Shown piece by piece: positions 20,563 to 32,318 of a stretch of 64,000 nt of DNA (positions within the stretch are counted from its first letter, which is position 1; the number at the start of each line of letters is the position of its first letter). The stretch is from positions 558,001 through 622,000 of the forward strand of contig NZ_CP177248.1 of the NCBI RefSeq assembly GCF_046774425.1, read 5' to 3'. The notes beneath the pieces were generated by a model. That model saw nothing but the letters and a program-made list of their open reading frames with translations. It ran no database searches and had not been told where the DNA came from. The stretch comes from Malacoplasma muris (GTDB lineage: Bacteria; Bacillota_I; Bacilli_A; Mycoplasmatales; Mycoplasmoidaceae). A program made the position numbers and the translations under genes.

Positions 20563-23274
20563 CTATTTTTTCTTGCGCTTTTTTAACAACATTCAACTAA
20601 CAATTCCTACTGTACTTCCAACAATAATAATAGATGCTACAATTGAACAAATAATTATTAATTTTGTTTTTGACAAACTATTTTTATTATTGGCATTATT
20701 AACATTTAAATCGTCTTGATTTTGTGATGAAGAATTTGATACAAAAATTTTTAATTGTTTATTTGAAATAACTTCATTATAATTATTTGTTCCAACCACA
20801 TATGCTTGAACATAATATGTTCCTTCATCATTAGGATATTCATCATATATTTTTCCACTACTAAATGTTTCATCTGTTGAATATCTAAATTTAACTTCTC
20901 CAAAAGTTGCACTTGCAACTGGTTTATTATCTTTAATTTCAAAATGTGTAATTGTATTTGAAACTATTTTTTGAATTGTAAAAGCACTTTCTTTTGCACC
21001 ATTATAATTGCCTAAACCATTAACAATGACTTTTGCTGTTCCAACATTCAAATTATTTTCATAAGTTAAAGTATAATCTGTGTTTTCAACTAATGTACTA
21101 CCTTCATAAGAAACACTTATAGTAGGTCTAATTTCTTTACCTGTATAGTAATAAGATGAAACATCTAAAAAAGTTATAATAGCATTACTTAAATTTTTAA
21201 TTGTTGGATCAGGATTTGGGTCTGGAGCTGGTGTAGGATCTGGAGTTGGTGTTGGGTCTGGATTTGGATTTGGCGTAACAGAACCACCGCCACTTGATTT
21301 TTTAAATATAATTTTAGGATAAAATGTTCAATAATAATCTTGATTTTCTGAACCAGTATACATCAAATGTTCAGTTACCAATGTATCAAAAGTAATGTCT
21401 TTGTTTTCATCAACAAGCCATTTTCAATCTTTTGGTAATTTAATTTGAGAATATTTTGTAATGCTTGGATCAATGCTCATTTCCATATATTGACTTAAAT
21501 AATCTTTTTTATATACTCCTAGTTCATCAAGATTTGGAGTATAAGGCATTAATAAACTATAATTTTTAGATAATTGTCCCGAATATTCTCCAATACCTTC
21601 CACTATAAGAGTACCGCTACCTATAATTTCATCCATTTTTCCAGCAGGAAAATCAACACCCCTAATGCCTAGTCTTTCTATTCTGCTTTTTAATTTATAA
21701 TCTTGATTTCTAACTAATTTTTTATCGTTGATATAAACGTCAAAATCTAATGACTTGTTGGATTTATAGTTATAATAATGTTGATTTAAGACAACTTGCC
21801 CATAATTAAGATTTTTAGCATTTTCTAAATTAGCATTCTTATCATCTTCTGTATATGTTATGGCTCTAACTCTTGCTACTGATGAGTTATTTAATAAATT
21901 TTTTCATTCATTATTTTTATCTTTATAAAAAGTCATATCATTTCTTGATAAAGGTTCTTTTGTTGTTTTAATTATTGGTTCTGATGTGCCATCATGTTCA
22001 CCACTTATTATTTTTATAACAACACTATATGGTTTGTTATGTGGTAATTCTACTGGTTTATTTAATCTCAAAAAATACATACCAGGAAATTGATATGTTG
22101 CTTGTTCTTGATGAACAAGAATACCCTTTGTAGGATTATTTTTAGGAGATTTTGGTATTCCAGTGTCAATATTTTTTAAATCTGTATAAACACTTACTTC
22201 AACAGTTACATTTTGTCCACCCAATTCAAATGAAACTTCTTTTAAAAATTCTTTTTTATTATATGATGTTTTAAGAGCAGGATATATAGCAGCGCTTTCT
22301 TTTATTATAGGCAAAGTATATGATTCATAATTAACATCATAATGATAATAATTTGCATCTCTATATTCATTAGGCGATCCATAATTTGCAGCTGTAACAT
22401 CCACAATATAAGAATCATATGATGCATAATAATATCCATCATCATGTGCTCCTGGACCTCAACTATTTTTTACAATTCAAGCACCATCTCTACTAGGAGT
22501 ATCACCTCTTGTAAACAAGTCTTTTGATATAGTATCATCTCAACCAACAATTACAGAATTGTGAGTAACAGTTCCTTTTTTTAAATTATAATAATTTGAC
22601 CCATTTGTGCTCAAAATAGCTGAATTATAACTAAAAGTTACACCACCATATTTTTTTATAGCTTGTTTAATATTATCAATAGTTTTATTATTGTCATCTA
22701 AAAAAACATATTCATTTAGATAGGCTGCAGACGTACCATATTCATTACCTTTATTTGCTGGCATTTCTTTTTCAAAAACCATTGTCCCATATCACATAGA
22801 TAATTTTACATTTGCATATGAAGTATAAAATCCACTAACTAAATCACTTTCTTTATAGTCATCAAAAGTCAAATTTAATTTGTCTGCTTCTTTCAATCAA
22901 TTTCTTGTAGCAAAATTAATGTTGTTTGCGTTAATAGAAATATCTCTTATGTTGTTTTTATTGATATCTGGATATATTTTGTTTTTCAACAAATTATTTT
23001 CAGCAAGAGAAGCAGTTGAAAATGCTCAACATAAAGGATCTGTAGCTTGGTTTTTTACAGGTGCATCAAATTCTGTTCCTCTAGGATCATACTTTGTTGG
23101 AAGCACCTCATTTGATCTAAAATCCCTATGAATCACATTTCCTTCATATACTTGTTCTTTATCATTATTAGTTAAAAAACTTTCTCTTTGGATAAAACTA
23201 AAACTATAAAAAGCAAAAGATACCAAAGGGAAAAATGAGGATAAAGTCAAAATTTTTTTTAAATATTTTTTCAT
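20563..23274 (-). CDS. Papain-like (C1) surface protease with lectin-like and Ig-like domains
   Basis: 903 residues. An N-terminal signal/anchor helix (residues about 8-27) is followed by a C1 peptidase domain. The active-site Cys82 lies in APVKNQATDPLCWAFS, the catalytic His238 in THNSVIVGWDD and Asn270 in WIVKNSWGPGAHDDGYYY. A lectin-like beta domain follows (about 290-450), as in clostridial C1 proteins, then Ig-like modules (GEYSGQLSKNYSLL and GLGNYNGAKESAFTI). These flank a Pro/Asp/Thr-rich linker at about 660-690. The protein ends with a transmembrane helix (LIIICSIVASIIIVGSTVGI) and the basic tail KKRKKK. It probably cleaves host proteins at the cell surface. Domain make-up points to acquisition from gut Firmicutes (inference). 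Confidence 0.88.
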
Positions 23275-23393
23275 AATATTCCTCTATCAATTATGTTGAT
23301 TATATTTTTTTCAAATCAATATAACCTTATAAATTGTAAATAAGTATAATAACATTTGTAATTACTATGAAAATCTAAGAGTTTTACATTAAA

Positions 23394-25364
23394 CTAATTT
23401 CCTTGCTCTAACTCTATTATTATGTCTCTTAAATAAGCAGCTCTTTCATATTCTTGATTTTTAGCTGCTGTTAACATTTCTTCTCTTAATTTAGCAATTG
23501 TTTGTCCTCTCATTTGTTTTGCTTTTTTAGATTTATCCATTAAAGACTTAAAATCAAGGTTAACATCACTTCTATTAAGATCTAGTGCTATTGGTTTAAT
23601 AATTGTTTTTGGAACAATATCATGTTTTTTATTAAATTCTATTTGCAAATTTCTTCTTCTAGTAGTTTCTTTAATTGCAGTTTCCATTGCTTCAGTCATG
23701 TTATCAGCATACATAATAACTTTACCATTTGCATTACGAGCAGCTCTTCCTATAATTTGTATTAAAGATTTATCACTTCTAAAAAAACCTGGTTTATCTG
23801 CATCTAAAATAATTACTAAAGAGACTTCTGGAACATCAAGTCCTTCTCTAAGCAAATTAATGCCAACAACAACATCATATATACCCTTTCTTAAATTATT
23901 TAAAATTTTAAAACGTTCTAATGTCTTTAATTCATTATGCAAGTATGCAACTTTAATATTTTTAGTTTTCAAATATTGTGTTAATTCTTCAGCCATTCTA
24001 ATTGTCATAACAGTGACAAATGTTCTTTCTTTCTTTTTAATTTGATCTCTAATTAAATTTTCAATATCTATTATTTGATTTTCTGTTTTTCTAATCTCTA
24101 CAATTGGATCAACAAGACCTGTTGGTCTAATAATTTGTTCAACAACTTTTTTAGATTGATTAATTTCTCATTCATTAGGTGTAGCAGAAACATATAAAAC
24201 TTTATTAATTTTATTTTGAAATTCATCAAAATTTAATGGCCTATTATCAAGAGCACTAGGAAGTCTAAAACCATAATCTACAAGGGTTTGTTTTCTATTT
24301 CTATCAGTGTTATACATACCTCTAATTTGTGGAACCATCATGTGTGATTCATCTACAATTAATAATCAATCACTGCCTTTAAAAAAATCAAAAATTGTAT
24401 ATGGAGTGCTTCCTTCTTCTCTAAGTTCTAAATGTCTTGCATAATTTTCAATTCCAGAACAATATCCAAACTCTTTAAAAGAATCAATATCATGTATAGT
24501 TCTTTCTCAAATTCTTTGCGCTTCAATTAATTTATTATTTTTAATAAAATATTTATGTCTTTCATCAAGTTCTTCTTTAATCCTTTTTAAAGATTCTTCT
24601 AAAGTCGCTTTATTTGCTAAATACAAGTCAGCTGCACTAATAGTTATTCTATTTTCTTTTCTAATCACTTTTTTAGTTAAAGGATCAATAATGCTAATAT
24701 CTTCAATATCATCACCAAAAAAAGAAATTCTAATATTGAATTCGTCTGTATATCCTGGAGCTATTTCAACAAGATCTCCTTTAACACTAAATTTACCAGT
24801 TGTTGTATCTATATCATTTCTTTGGTAATTTAAATTTACTAATTGATATTGTAAATTTTTAATTTTAATAACATCACCTGTATGCAAAATAATTTTATTA
24901 TTCATAAATTCAACAGGCGGAGTTGAAGCATAAATACTTGCAACACTTGCTACAACAATTACATCATCTCTTTCAGTTAATGATGTTAAAGCTGACAAGT
25001 TCAACATTTCAATATCATTATTTGTTTGTGAATTTTTTTCTATATAGGTATTTGTTTTTGGCAAAAAAGCCTCTGGCTGATAAAAGTCAAAAGCAGATAC
25101 AAAATATTCAACTCTATTATTAGGAAACATTTCTTTAAACTCACTATATAATTGAGCTGCAAGTGTTTTGTTGTGAGCCATTACAAGGGTTTTACAATTT
25201 AAATTTTGTATAATATTTGCCATTGTAAAAGTTTTACCTGTACCAGTTGCTCCAACTAAAACTTGTGATTTTAATTTTTCTTTTTTAAATCCTTCAGTTA
25301 TTTTTGCAATTGCTTCAGGTTGATCACCACTTGGTTTATATTTACTCTGTAATTCAAATTTCAT
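23394..25364 (-). CDS. uvrB: Excinuclease ABC subunit B
   Basis: 656 residues, the expected UvrB length, in one frame with UGA Trp. Motifs: KYKPSGDQPEAI, Walker A GATGTGKT (38-45), the DNA-damage beta-hairpin region YFVSAFDFYQPEAF, LREGLDVPEVSLV and QIIGRAARNANGKVI of the helicase core, and a C-terminal UvrC-binding helix pair (AKNQEYERAAYLRDIIIELE). UvrB verifies DNA lesions delivered by UvrA and recruits UvrC in nucleotide excision repair. The gene stands alone on the minus strand between the protease gene and nagB. No repressor box is apparent upstream. Confidence 0.97.
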
Positions 25365-25446
25365 AAATATGCCTTAATTAAATGTATATAAATTTTAATT
25401 TACAAAATAAAATTTTCATTATCTATTTGCTAATTAAAACAAATAA

Positions 25447-25474
25447 AAAATATTGACTTAATAGTCAATATTTT
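25447..25474 (-). terminator. Intrinsic terminator of the nagB-like gene
   Basis: Perfect 12-bp inverted repeat AAAATATTGACT / AGTCAATATTTT with a TAAT loop, 15 bp beyond the stop codon. Confidence 0.75.
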
Positions 25475-25488
25475 AAATATAAAAATAG

Positions 25489-26274
25489 TTATTGTATTTT
25501 TCTTTCCATAATGTATGTTGCAGCTTCTTTATCACAAACAACAATTACATCAGTATGATAATTTAAAGAAGTGATAGGTCAATTTTCATCAAATTCATTA
25601 TTAAAAAATAAATTATATAAAGCTTCAGCTTTTTCAACACCATAAGCAACTAAAACAATTTTTTTAGAATATAAAATTGATTGTATTCCCATTGTTACAG
25701 CATAATTTGGTACTAAACTTCTATGACCAAATGTTTTTGATAAACTATTCATTGTAGGTTCACTTAGCTGAACAACACTTGTAAAATCTTCAAAAGAAGA
25801 CACATTTGGTTGATTAAAGGCAAGTTCACCATTATTACCTACACCCATTAATAATAAATCTATATAACCTTTTGATTCAATAAATCTATCATAATCAACA
25901 TAATCATAATTTGGATTTGCATTAAAATCAAATCCAAAAGGAATAGGAAAAAAGGTATTGTCTTTATTTATGTCAATGTGATCAAATAAATTTTGATCCA
26001 TATAATTATGACGAGAAAACTCATAATTTTTATCTTCTATACCAATAAATTCATCCATATTAAATGTACTAACATTTGCAAAACTTATAACATTTGCTTT
26101 ATTAGCATCAATTAAGTTTTTATAAATAATTAATGGTGTAACACCTGTTGGTAACCCCAAAATTAAATTTGGATTATTTGCTACAGCTTTCACAATTAAA
26201 TCACTAACATACTTGTTAGCATTATCTTTAGTTGGAAAAACCAAAAATTTTGGTTTAATAAAATTTTGTTCCAT
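25489..26274 (-). CDS. nagB: Glucosamine-6-phosphate deaminase-like protein with altered active site
   Basis: 261 residues, the length of NagB. It has LGLPTGVTPLIIYKNL (phosphate-binding loop), FNMDEFIGI (equivalent of the catalytic Asp72) and FSRHNYMDQNLFDHI. However, the active-site segment normally reading GNDGHIAFNEP is here GNNGELAFNQP. The residues equivalent to E. coli Asp141, His143 and Glu148 are thus Asn, Glu and Gln. NagB converts glucosamine 6-phosphate to fructose 6-phosphate and ammonia; this copy may have lost or changed that activity. A lone gene with its own terminator; no nagA is visible in the window. Confidence 0.82.
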
Positions 26275-26317
26275 AGTAAGCTTGTCCTTTTTGCTAAATA
26301 CTAAAATTAATTATACA

Positions 26318-27784
26318 TTAATTACTTTTAGACTTTTCAACAATTAAATCCATTAATTGTTGGTCAAAAGTTTTTCTATTCTTTTTTTCAAGATATTTTT
26401 TATCATAATAATTTTTAGCTGTTTCTTTTATTATTTCTGTTTCAATTGCATCTTTATAATCTTTTTGATTAAATTTAAATTCTTTTTTTAAACTCTCAAA
26501 AGTATCTTCACTTAATTTATCAGCATTTTTGTTATAAGTTGTAACATGAGGAGTTATTACAAAATCGTCAGGATAGTTATTTGAATTAACAACATTTTTT
26601 GCATATACAACAGGTTCTGAATCAACAGTAATCTTAGGTTTTGAATCTATTGGTTCAATATCTTTGTCAAAAACTGTATGAACATTGTTTTCTGGTTTAT
26701 CATATTCAATATTGATGTCTTCTATTTCTATTTCATTTTTTTTAATTAAAACAGGTTTAAAATTATTATCATGAATTTTTTGTGTTCTTTTGTCATCATC
26801 ATCCCACATATCAAAATCAAATAAAGATTCATTTTCAACAAAAGCTTCATCAAAATCACGACTTAGAATATTATCTACATCTGTTTCTTTATAATATGGA
26901 TTGAAAAGATATTTTGGATTATGAGGATTTTGTTGAATATCTTCATTTGGATTATATCTTTTCATTTTAGGTTTTAATTCACTTAGTTTTTTACCACTAG
27001 GTTTAACTAAATTTTGATCTGATATAATTTCAGGATTAATAGGTTTATCATTCTCTATAACTTCTTGATTTACAGGAACTTTTCCACGTAAATTATTAGC
27101 ATATTCATCAATAGATACATCTGGAGTAAATTCAGGTTGAATATCTTCAAATTCATTAACATCATTTGCTTGTATTGTTTCTTCTGACTCTTTTACAAAA
27201 TTATCATTTTCATTTTCTTCAGTAAAATTATTAGATATATCTTCTAAATTATTATTGTCATCAATTATAAAATCATCTTTATTAACTGTTTGTTCATCAT
27301 TTTCTTGATTATCTATTATTTCAGAATTATCTTCTTCAATAGAATTAATATTTTCAATTTGATCATCAATTGTAGGAATTAATTTAATTGGAACATCAGA
27401 AGAAGCAAAATTATTTTCAATTTCATTTAAAGAGATATTTTCATTTGGATATTCATCAAAAAAAACATCTTTATCTTCTTCAATTTCTAAATCATCTTGT
27501 AATTCTGAAACAATTTCTTGAGGATTATTTTGAATGTAATCTAAATCAAGTTTATCTTTTTCATTTTCAATGTTTTCAAAATCATCAGTTTTATTTTCAT
27601 AATTTTCTAATTGACTTTCAATACTATCAATAGTTTCTGAATTACTAGACATTTCAAAATTATCAATATCTTCTAAATTATCATTAGATTCATTTATAGT
27701 AGGAATAGTTTTATTATCAGAATAATCTATCGGTTGACTTATCAGATTGTTTGATTTGTCTGTTTGTCTGAAAAAGTTTTGCAC
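26318..27784 (-). CDS. Acidic, low-complexity hypothetical protein
   Basis: 488 residues, unrecognised. It is dominated by Asp, Glu, Asn, Ile and Ser, with no Cys, membrane segment or known motif, so most of it should be disordered. The last about 75 residues differ: they are Lys-rich and helical (SLKKEFKFNQKDYKDAIETE, then KKYLEKKNRKTFDQQ). The frame opens with GTG at 27784 and overlaps the end of secA by about 46 bp. No ribosome-binding site is visible, and the next ATG is about 45 codons inside, so the true start is uncertain. Similar acidic proteins in mollicutes include cytoskeletal and terminal-organelle components, but no specific link can be claimed. Confidence 0.65.
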   Translation of the reverse strand: MQNFFRQTDKSNNLISQPIDYSDNKTIPTINESNDNLEDIDNFEMSSNSETIDSIESQLENYENKTDDFENIENEKDKLDLDYIQNNPQEIVSELQDDLEIEEDKDVFFDEYPNENISLNEIENNFASSDVPIKLIPTIDDQIENINSIEEDNSEIIDNQENDEQTVNKDDFIIDDNNNLEDISNNFTEENENDNFVKESEETIQANDVNEFEDIQPEFTPDVSIDEYANNLRGKVPVNQEVIENDKPINPEIISDQNLVKPSGKKLSELKPKMKRYNPNEDIQQNPHNPKYLFNPYYKETDVDNILSRDFDEAFVENESLFDFDMWDDDDKRTQKIHDNNFKPVLIKKNEIEIEDINIEYDKPENNVHTVFDKDIEPIDSKPKITVDSEPVVYAKNVVNSNNYPDDFVITPHVTTYNKNADKLSEDTFESLKKEFKFNQKDYKDAIETEIIKETAKNYYDKKYLEKKNRKTFDQQLMDLIVEKSKSN

Positions 27785-30177
27785 TTTTTTTTATCAAATT
27801 GCTTAATCTTAGCCATGTCAAGTGCATCAGTAATTTCTGCAGTTTCATTTGGTAAACTTAATTTACAAATTCCATTAATAACATCTCTAACAATATCACT
27901 CTTCATTTTTTCAAATAAATTATTACCATCTTCTATATAAATATTTAATGGGCTTCTTTGTTCAAGAGATCTTAAATTAACACCTTCTCTTAATTTAGTC
28001 ATTTTATCAATATGATTTGTTCATTTTTGATCTAAATTAACTAATAAAATTTCACCAATTACATTGCTTGCATTTATGTTAGTTAATATTTCTATTTTTT
28101 TGTTAATAATTATATCAAACAGTTCAAGTAAAAAATCTCTTGCAGAATCTAAAATGATATTATCAAAATCATTCTCTCCAAAATAATTAAATTTTAAAAA
28201 CTCTTCGTTAACAATTTTTACAAATGCTTTTGAATCAATAATTGCAGAATTATCTTTATCCTTTAAAGAATATACAAGATTTGAAGCATATTCTTTTGCC
28301 ATATTTTGAATAATCTTATAATTATTTTCTTGTAATAATATTTGATCACGTTGTTTATAAACAAGTTCTCTTTGTAACGATAAAACATGATCATAATCCA
28401 TTAAATTTTTTCTAATATCAAAGTTTAAACCTTCAACTTTTTTTTGGGTTCTATCAAGCATTCTAGAAAAGAAATTTGAATCAAAAAAATCTTCTTCAAG
28501 TTTTTGAGATGCTTTTGCAAATCTATCAGTAGCAAATCTTTTAAACAACGAATCTTCAAGAGATGTGAAGAATCTTGATTCACCAGGATCTCCCTGACGA
28601 CCTGTTCTACCACGTAATTGATTATCTACACGACGAGACTCATGACGTTCTGTACCAATTACATATAGCCCTCCCAATGATTTAACTTCATCAGAAACTT
28701 TTATATCAGTACCACGTCCTGCCATATTTGTAGAAATTGTAATAGCACCTTTTTGACCTGCAATTTTAACAATTTCTGCTTCTTTAGAATTATCTCTAGC
28801 ATTTAATACTTGATGAGGAATTCCTAATTGTTGCAATCTATCATGGATAATTTCAGAGTCTGTAACTGAACTTGTACCCACAAGTATTGGTTGACCTTTT
28901 TTGTGTCTATTGACAATTTCTTCAATAACATGATTTCATTTAACTTTTTTGGTACCAAAAAAGTAGTCAGCTTTATCAATTCTAATAATAGGGCGATTAG
29001 TTGGTATTTTAACAACAACCATATTGTAAATTTTCAAAAACTCTTCAGCTTCTGTCATTGCAGTACCACTAACTGCACTTAATCTTTGATAAAGTCTAAA
29101 AAATGATTGATATGTAATAGTTGCCATAACAACATTTTCAGGTTCAATTCTAACCCTTTCTTTAGCTTGAATGGCTTGTTGCAAACCAGCGTTATAACTT
29201 CTACCTTCAAGAATACGACCAGTAAATTGATCAACTAAATAAATCTTGTCGTCTTTTACTAAATATTCTCTACCATTTGCAAATACATAATGAGCCATTA
29301 AAGCATTTGTTACTTTATGAACAATTTCAGATGATTCAACCGAATATAGGTTTTTTAAACCAAAATAATTTTCTACTTTTTTAGCACCTGAATCTGTCAA
29401 TGAAATTGTGTTTGATTCAACATCAATAAAATAATCTTCTTCTTGCAAACTAGATACAATATTATCAACATCAAGATATAAAGAGTAATCTTCTTTTGGG
29501 TTACCAGAAATAATTAGTGGCGTTCTTGCCTCATCAATTAAAACAGAGTCCCCTTCATCAATAATTACAAAAAAAAGTTCACGGATGACCTTTTCATCCA
29601 TACTTCTTACCATGTTGTCTCTTAAATAATCAAAACCAAGTTCTGAATTTGTTGTATAAGTAATATCTCTTGCAAACATTTCTTTTTTTGTTTGCTTATT
29701 CAATTGAGATGTATTGTAACCTACAGTTATTCCTAATTTTTCAAATGCTTTTTGAGCAAATTCAGCATCACGTTGAACAAGGTATTCATTAACAGTAACA
29801 ATATGAACCCCTTTTTTCATCAATGCATTTAAGAAAGCAACAAGTAGAATTGTTAATGTTTTACCTTCTCCAGTATACATTTCAGCAAAATCACCACAGT
29901 GAACAACATATGCCCCCATCATTTGTACAGTATATGCAAGCAATTTGTGTTCTCTATAAATTATTTCTCTAGCAATAGAAAAAGCATCAACAATGATGTC
30001 ATCTAGTGTGAATTTATTATTAGCCAATCCATCTATTAAATAATCTGTTCTAATTTTTAAATCTTCAATAGTTAGGCTTTCATATTCTTTTCTATTTAAT
30101 TCAACTTCTTCAGCAATTAATCTTGCTCTAACTAAAATTTTTGATCTTTTTTTAATTTTTTTGATTTTCATTTTCAT
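27739..30177 (-). CDS. secA: Preprotein translocase ATPase SecA
   Basis: 812 residues in one frame with UGA Trp. It has RKEYESLTIEDLKIRTDYLI, Walker A MYTGEGKTL, the DEAD-like IIDEGDSVLIDEARTPL, the preprotein-crosslinking region and GRQGDPGESRFFTS. SecA drives export of unfolded preproteins through SecYEG at the membrane. It is shorter than typical bacterial SecA (about 840-900) because the C-terminal zinc-binding linker is missing; it ends KKKCKTFSDKQ plus a few residues. The start ATG overlaps the stop of the upstream ABC gene (TAATG arrangement). It supplies the route for the large surface proteins in this window. Confidence 0.97.
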
Positions 30178-31244
30178 TATAGCTTAACACCTTTCTGTTT
30201 GCACACTACATTATTAATTTTACCATCTAACACAAAAATTACTCTATTTGCAAATGTAGATATTTTTTCATCATGAGTAATTATTATTATTGTAGTTTTT
30301 AATTCTTGATTAATTTTTACAAATGCATCAATTATATTTTGAGACATTTCTTCATCAACAGCTCCTGTTGGTTCATCTCCAAATATAATTAAAGGATTTT
30401 TAGCCATAGTTCTTGCAATAGAAGTTCTTTGTTTTTGCCCACCTGACATTTCATATGGATATTTTTCTTTTTGAGATAATAAACCCATAATTTCTAAAAT
30501 TTTTAAACAACGTTCTTTTTCTTTTAACTCAGTTAAAGCATTAAAGTTTTTCTCTTGTTGAAATACTTTTTCACTATAAGTATTTTTACCAAGAAAACTA
30601 CCCATTAAAACATTTTCATAAACAGTTAAATTTGGTAGTAGACCATATCTTTGAAAAACATAGCTTATTACATCTTTTCTAAAACTTGTTAATTGTCTAC
30701 TAGTTAAATTTTGTAATTTGAATCCTTCAACATTAACATCTCCATATGTAGGCACATCAATACCAGATAGTAAATTCATTAAACTTGTTTTTCCTGATCC
30801 GCTAGGACCTAAAATAACAACAAAATCACCTTTATAAATATTTAAATTAATGTTGTCCAATACCTTTAATGCAAATGTTTTAGAACTATAATATTTTGTA
30901 ACATTTGTTAAAGATATTGCTATATCTGGAGGCAAAGAAGAATATTTATCATTACTTACTAACCGCTCTGCTTTAGAAATTTTTGAATTAAGTGCCCTAT
31001 ACAATTTATTTTGCTTACTAATAAGTACCTTATTAGTTGCATTTTCTTTGTTAATATCAATTTGAGTATTAATGTCTTGTATTTGCTTATATAATCATTC
31101 CATTTGATTGATTAATTGAGATAATTTAGTATTTTTATTTTCAGGAATATTTTTTTTAGTTTTATCATTATCAACATTATTTTTTTTAATTAAATGATTG
31201 GTATTACTAGTATCTTTCTGGTTAACCACTTTATTATTTTCCAC
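30177..31244 (-). CDS. ABC transporter ATP-binding protein with N-terminal coiled-coil extension
   Basis: 355 residues. Start chosen at GTG 31244 because AAGGAG lies 7 bp upstream; a later TTG at 31004 would remove the first 80 residues. Residues 1-100 are Asn/Lys/Gln-rich and likely coiled coil (LSQLINQMEWLYKQIQDINT). The ABC domain follows: Walker A LGPSGSGKTS, Q-loop SYVFQRYGLLPNL, signature MSGGQKQRTSIAR, Walker B PLIIFGDEPTGA and switch His in IITHD. The sequence resembles the LolD/MacB class, which works with FtsX-like permeases. No permease is adjacent; an orphan membrane protein at 46974-48995 is a possible but unproven partner. Translationally coupled to secA. Confidence 0.88.
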
Positions 31245-31339
31245 TGTAAACTCCTTAAAAAGTTAATACTATTATTTAATATTATAAAACTATATATAAA
31301 TTTAGAAAATATATTATAATTATAAGGTATATTTCTGTT

Positions 31340-31413
31340 GCAGATGTAGTTCAATGGTAGAATACAACCTTGCCAAGGTCGAGACGCGGGTTCGATTCCC
31401 GTCATCTGCTCCA
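31340..31413 (+). tRNA. tRNA-Gly (anticodon GCC)
   Basis: 74 nt including encoded CCA. The acceptor stem GCAGATG pairs with CATCTGC. The D-loop has AATGGTAG, the anticodon loop is TTGCCAA (GCC), and the T-arm is CGGGTTCGATTCCCG. A TATAAT-like box at about 31315-31320 lies upstream. It stands alone between two minus-strand genes. Confidence 0.97.
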
Positions 31414-31424
31414 TTTAATAAAAT

Positions 31425-31454
31425 AACTTACAAGCAAAACTTTGTTTGTAAGTT
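31425..31454. terminator. Bidirectional terminator after tRNA-Gly
   Basis: Inverted repeat AACTTACAA / TTGTAAGTT with a 12-nt loop and a T-run on the plus side. It lies 12 bp after the tRNA and next to the stop of the convergent hydrolase gene, so it can serve both. Confidence 0.7.
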
Positions 31455-31455
31455 T

Positions 31456-32253
31456 TTATTTTTCAATAAACTGCTTTATTAAAGGTAAAATTTCTCTATT
31501 TTCAGTTAAAGGCAAATGACTACAATTATCACATTCAACCAAAGATAAATAATTACCACTTACATTTTCAACAAAATTATTTACTGTTGCCTTATAAGGA
31601 ACTATTTCATCATGCTTTCCAATAACTAAAAGTGTAGGTATTTTTATTTCTTTAATAGCCTCTTGTATGTTATCAAAAAATTGTTGCATTAATTCTTTAT
31701 TAAGCAATGTTTTTAAATCTTTATATTTAGTGTTTAAAGAGTTAAATTCATTTAAACAATACAGCTCAAATTTTTCTTTTGTTCCAAAAAACTTTATTGG
31801 ATCATAAAAAAGTTTTGACATAATAAATTTTGTATCTTCATAAGTTTCAGGCATTAATTTTTTTGACATTTCATAATTTTCAAAAACTGCTTTATTTGCT
31901 GGCCCTTCAAGAATCAGTTTATTAATTCTTTCTTTAATTTTTTTATAAACCAATAAAGCAATTCCACCACCCATAGAATGACCTAAAATAATTAAGTTAT
32001 TAAGATTATTTTTTTTAATGAATTCAACAACTAAATCAACATAATAATTTTGATTTAGTTCATTTAAACTTAAAAATTTACTATTGCCATGTCCTGGCAT
32101 ATTTATACCATAGAAATTATACTCATTAAAAAAATATCTAAAACTAATTTTATTATTAAAATTACCAGTAAAACCATGTAAAAATAAAATATTCCCTTTA
32201 GGATTATCAATTTCACTTATATAAGTTTCTATATCATTTCAATTAACGTTCAT
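31456..32253 (-). CDS. Alpha/beta hydrolase (lysophospholipase/esterase-like)
   Basis: 265 residues. Features of the fold: LFLHGFTGN with the oxyanion-hole HG, GINMPGHGNS, the nucleophile elbow ILGHSMGGGIA (Ser of GHSMGG), LLVIGKHDEIVP carrying the acid Asp, and a final CSHLPLTE with the catalytic His. It would hydrolyse esters such as lysophospholipids in the cytoplasm or at the inner membrane face. No signal peptide is seen. Start at ATG 32253; the fragment starting at 32100 would lose the oxyanion-hole strand. Transcribed away from rnhB. Substrate cannot be told from sequence. Confidence 0.9.
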
Positions 32254-32318
32254 ACATAAATACCTAAATAGATAATATGTTTTATTATATAGAATAAAAT
32301 ATTAATATAATTAATATT

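Noticed and set aside
30177..31004. ABC ATPase starting at TTG 31004
   Set aside because: The frame continues upstream and a GTG at 31244 has a far better ribosome-binding site (AAGGAG, 7 bp away).
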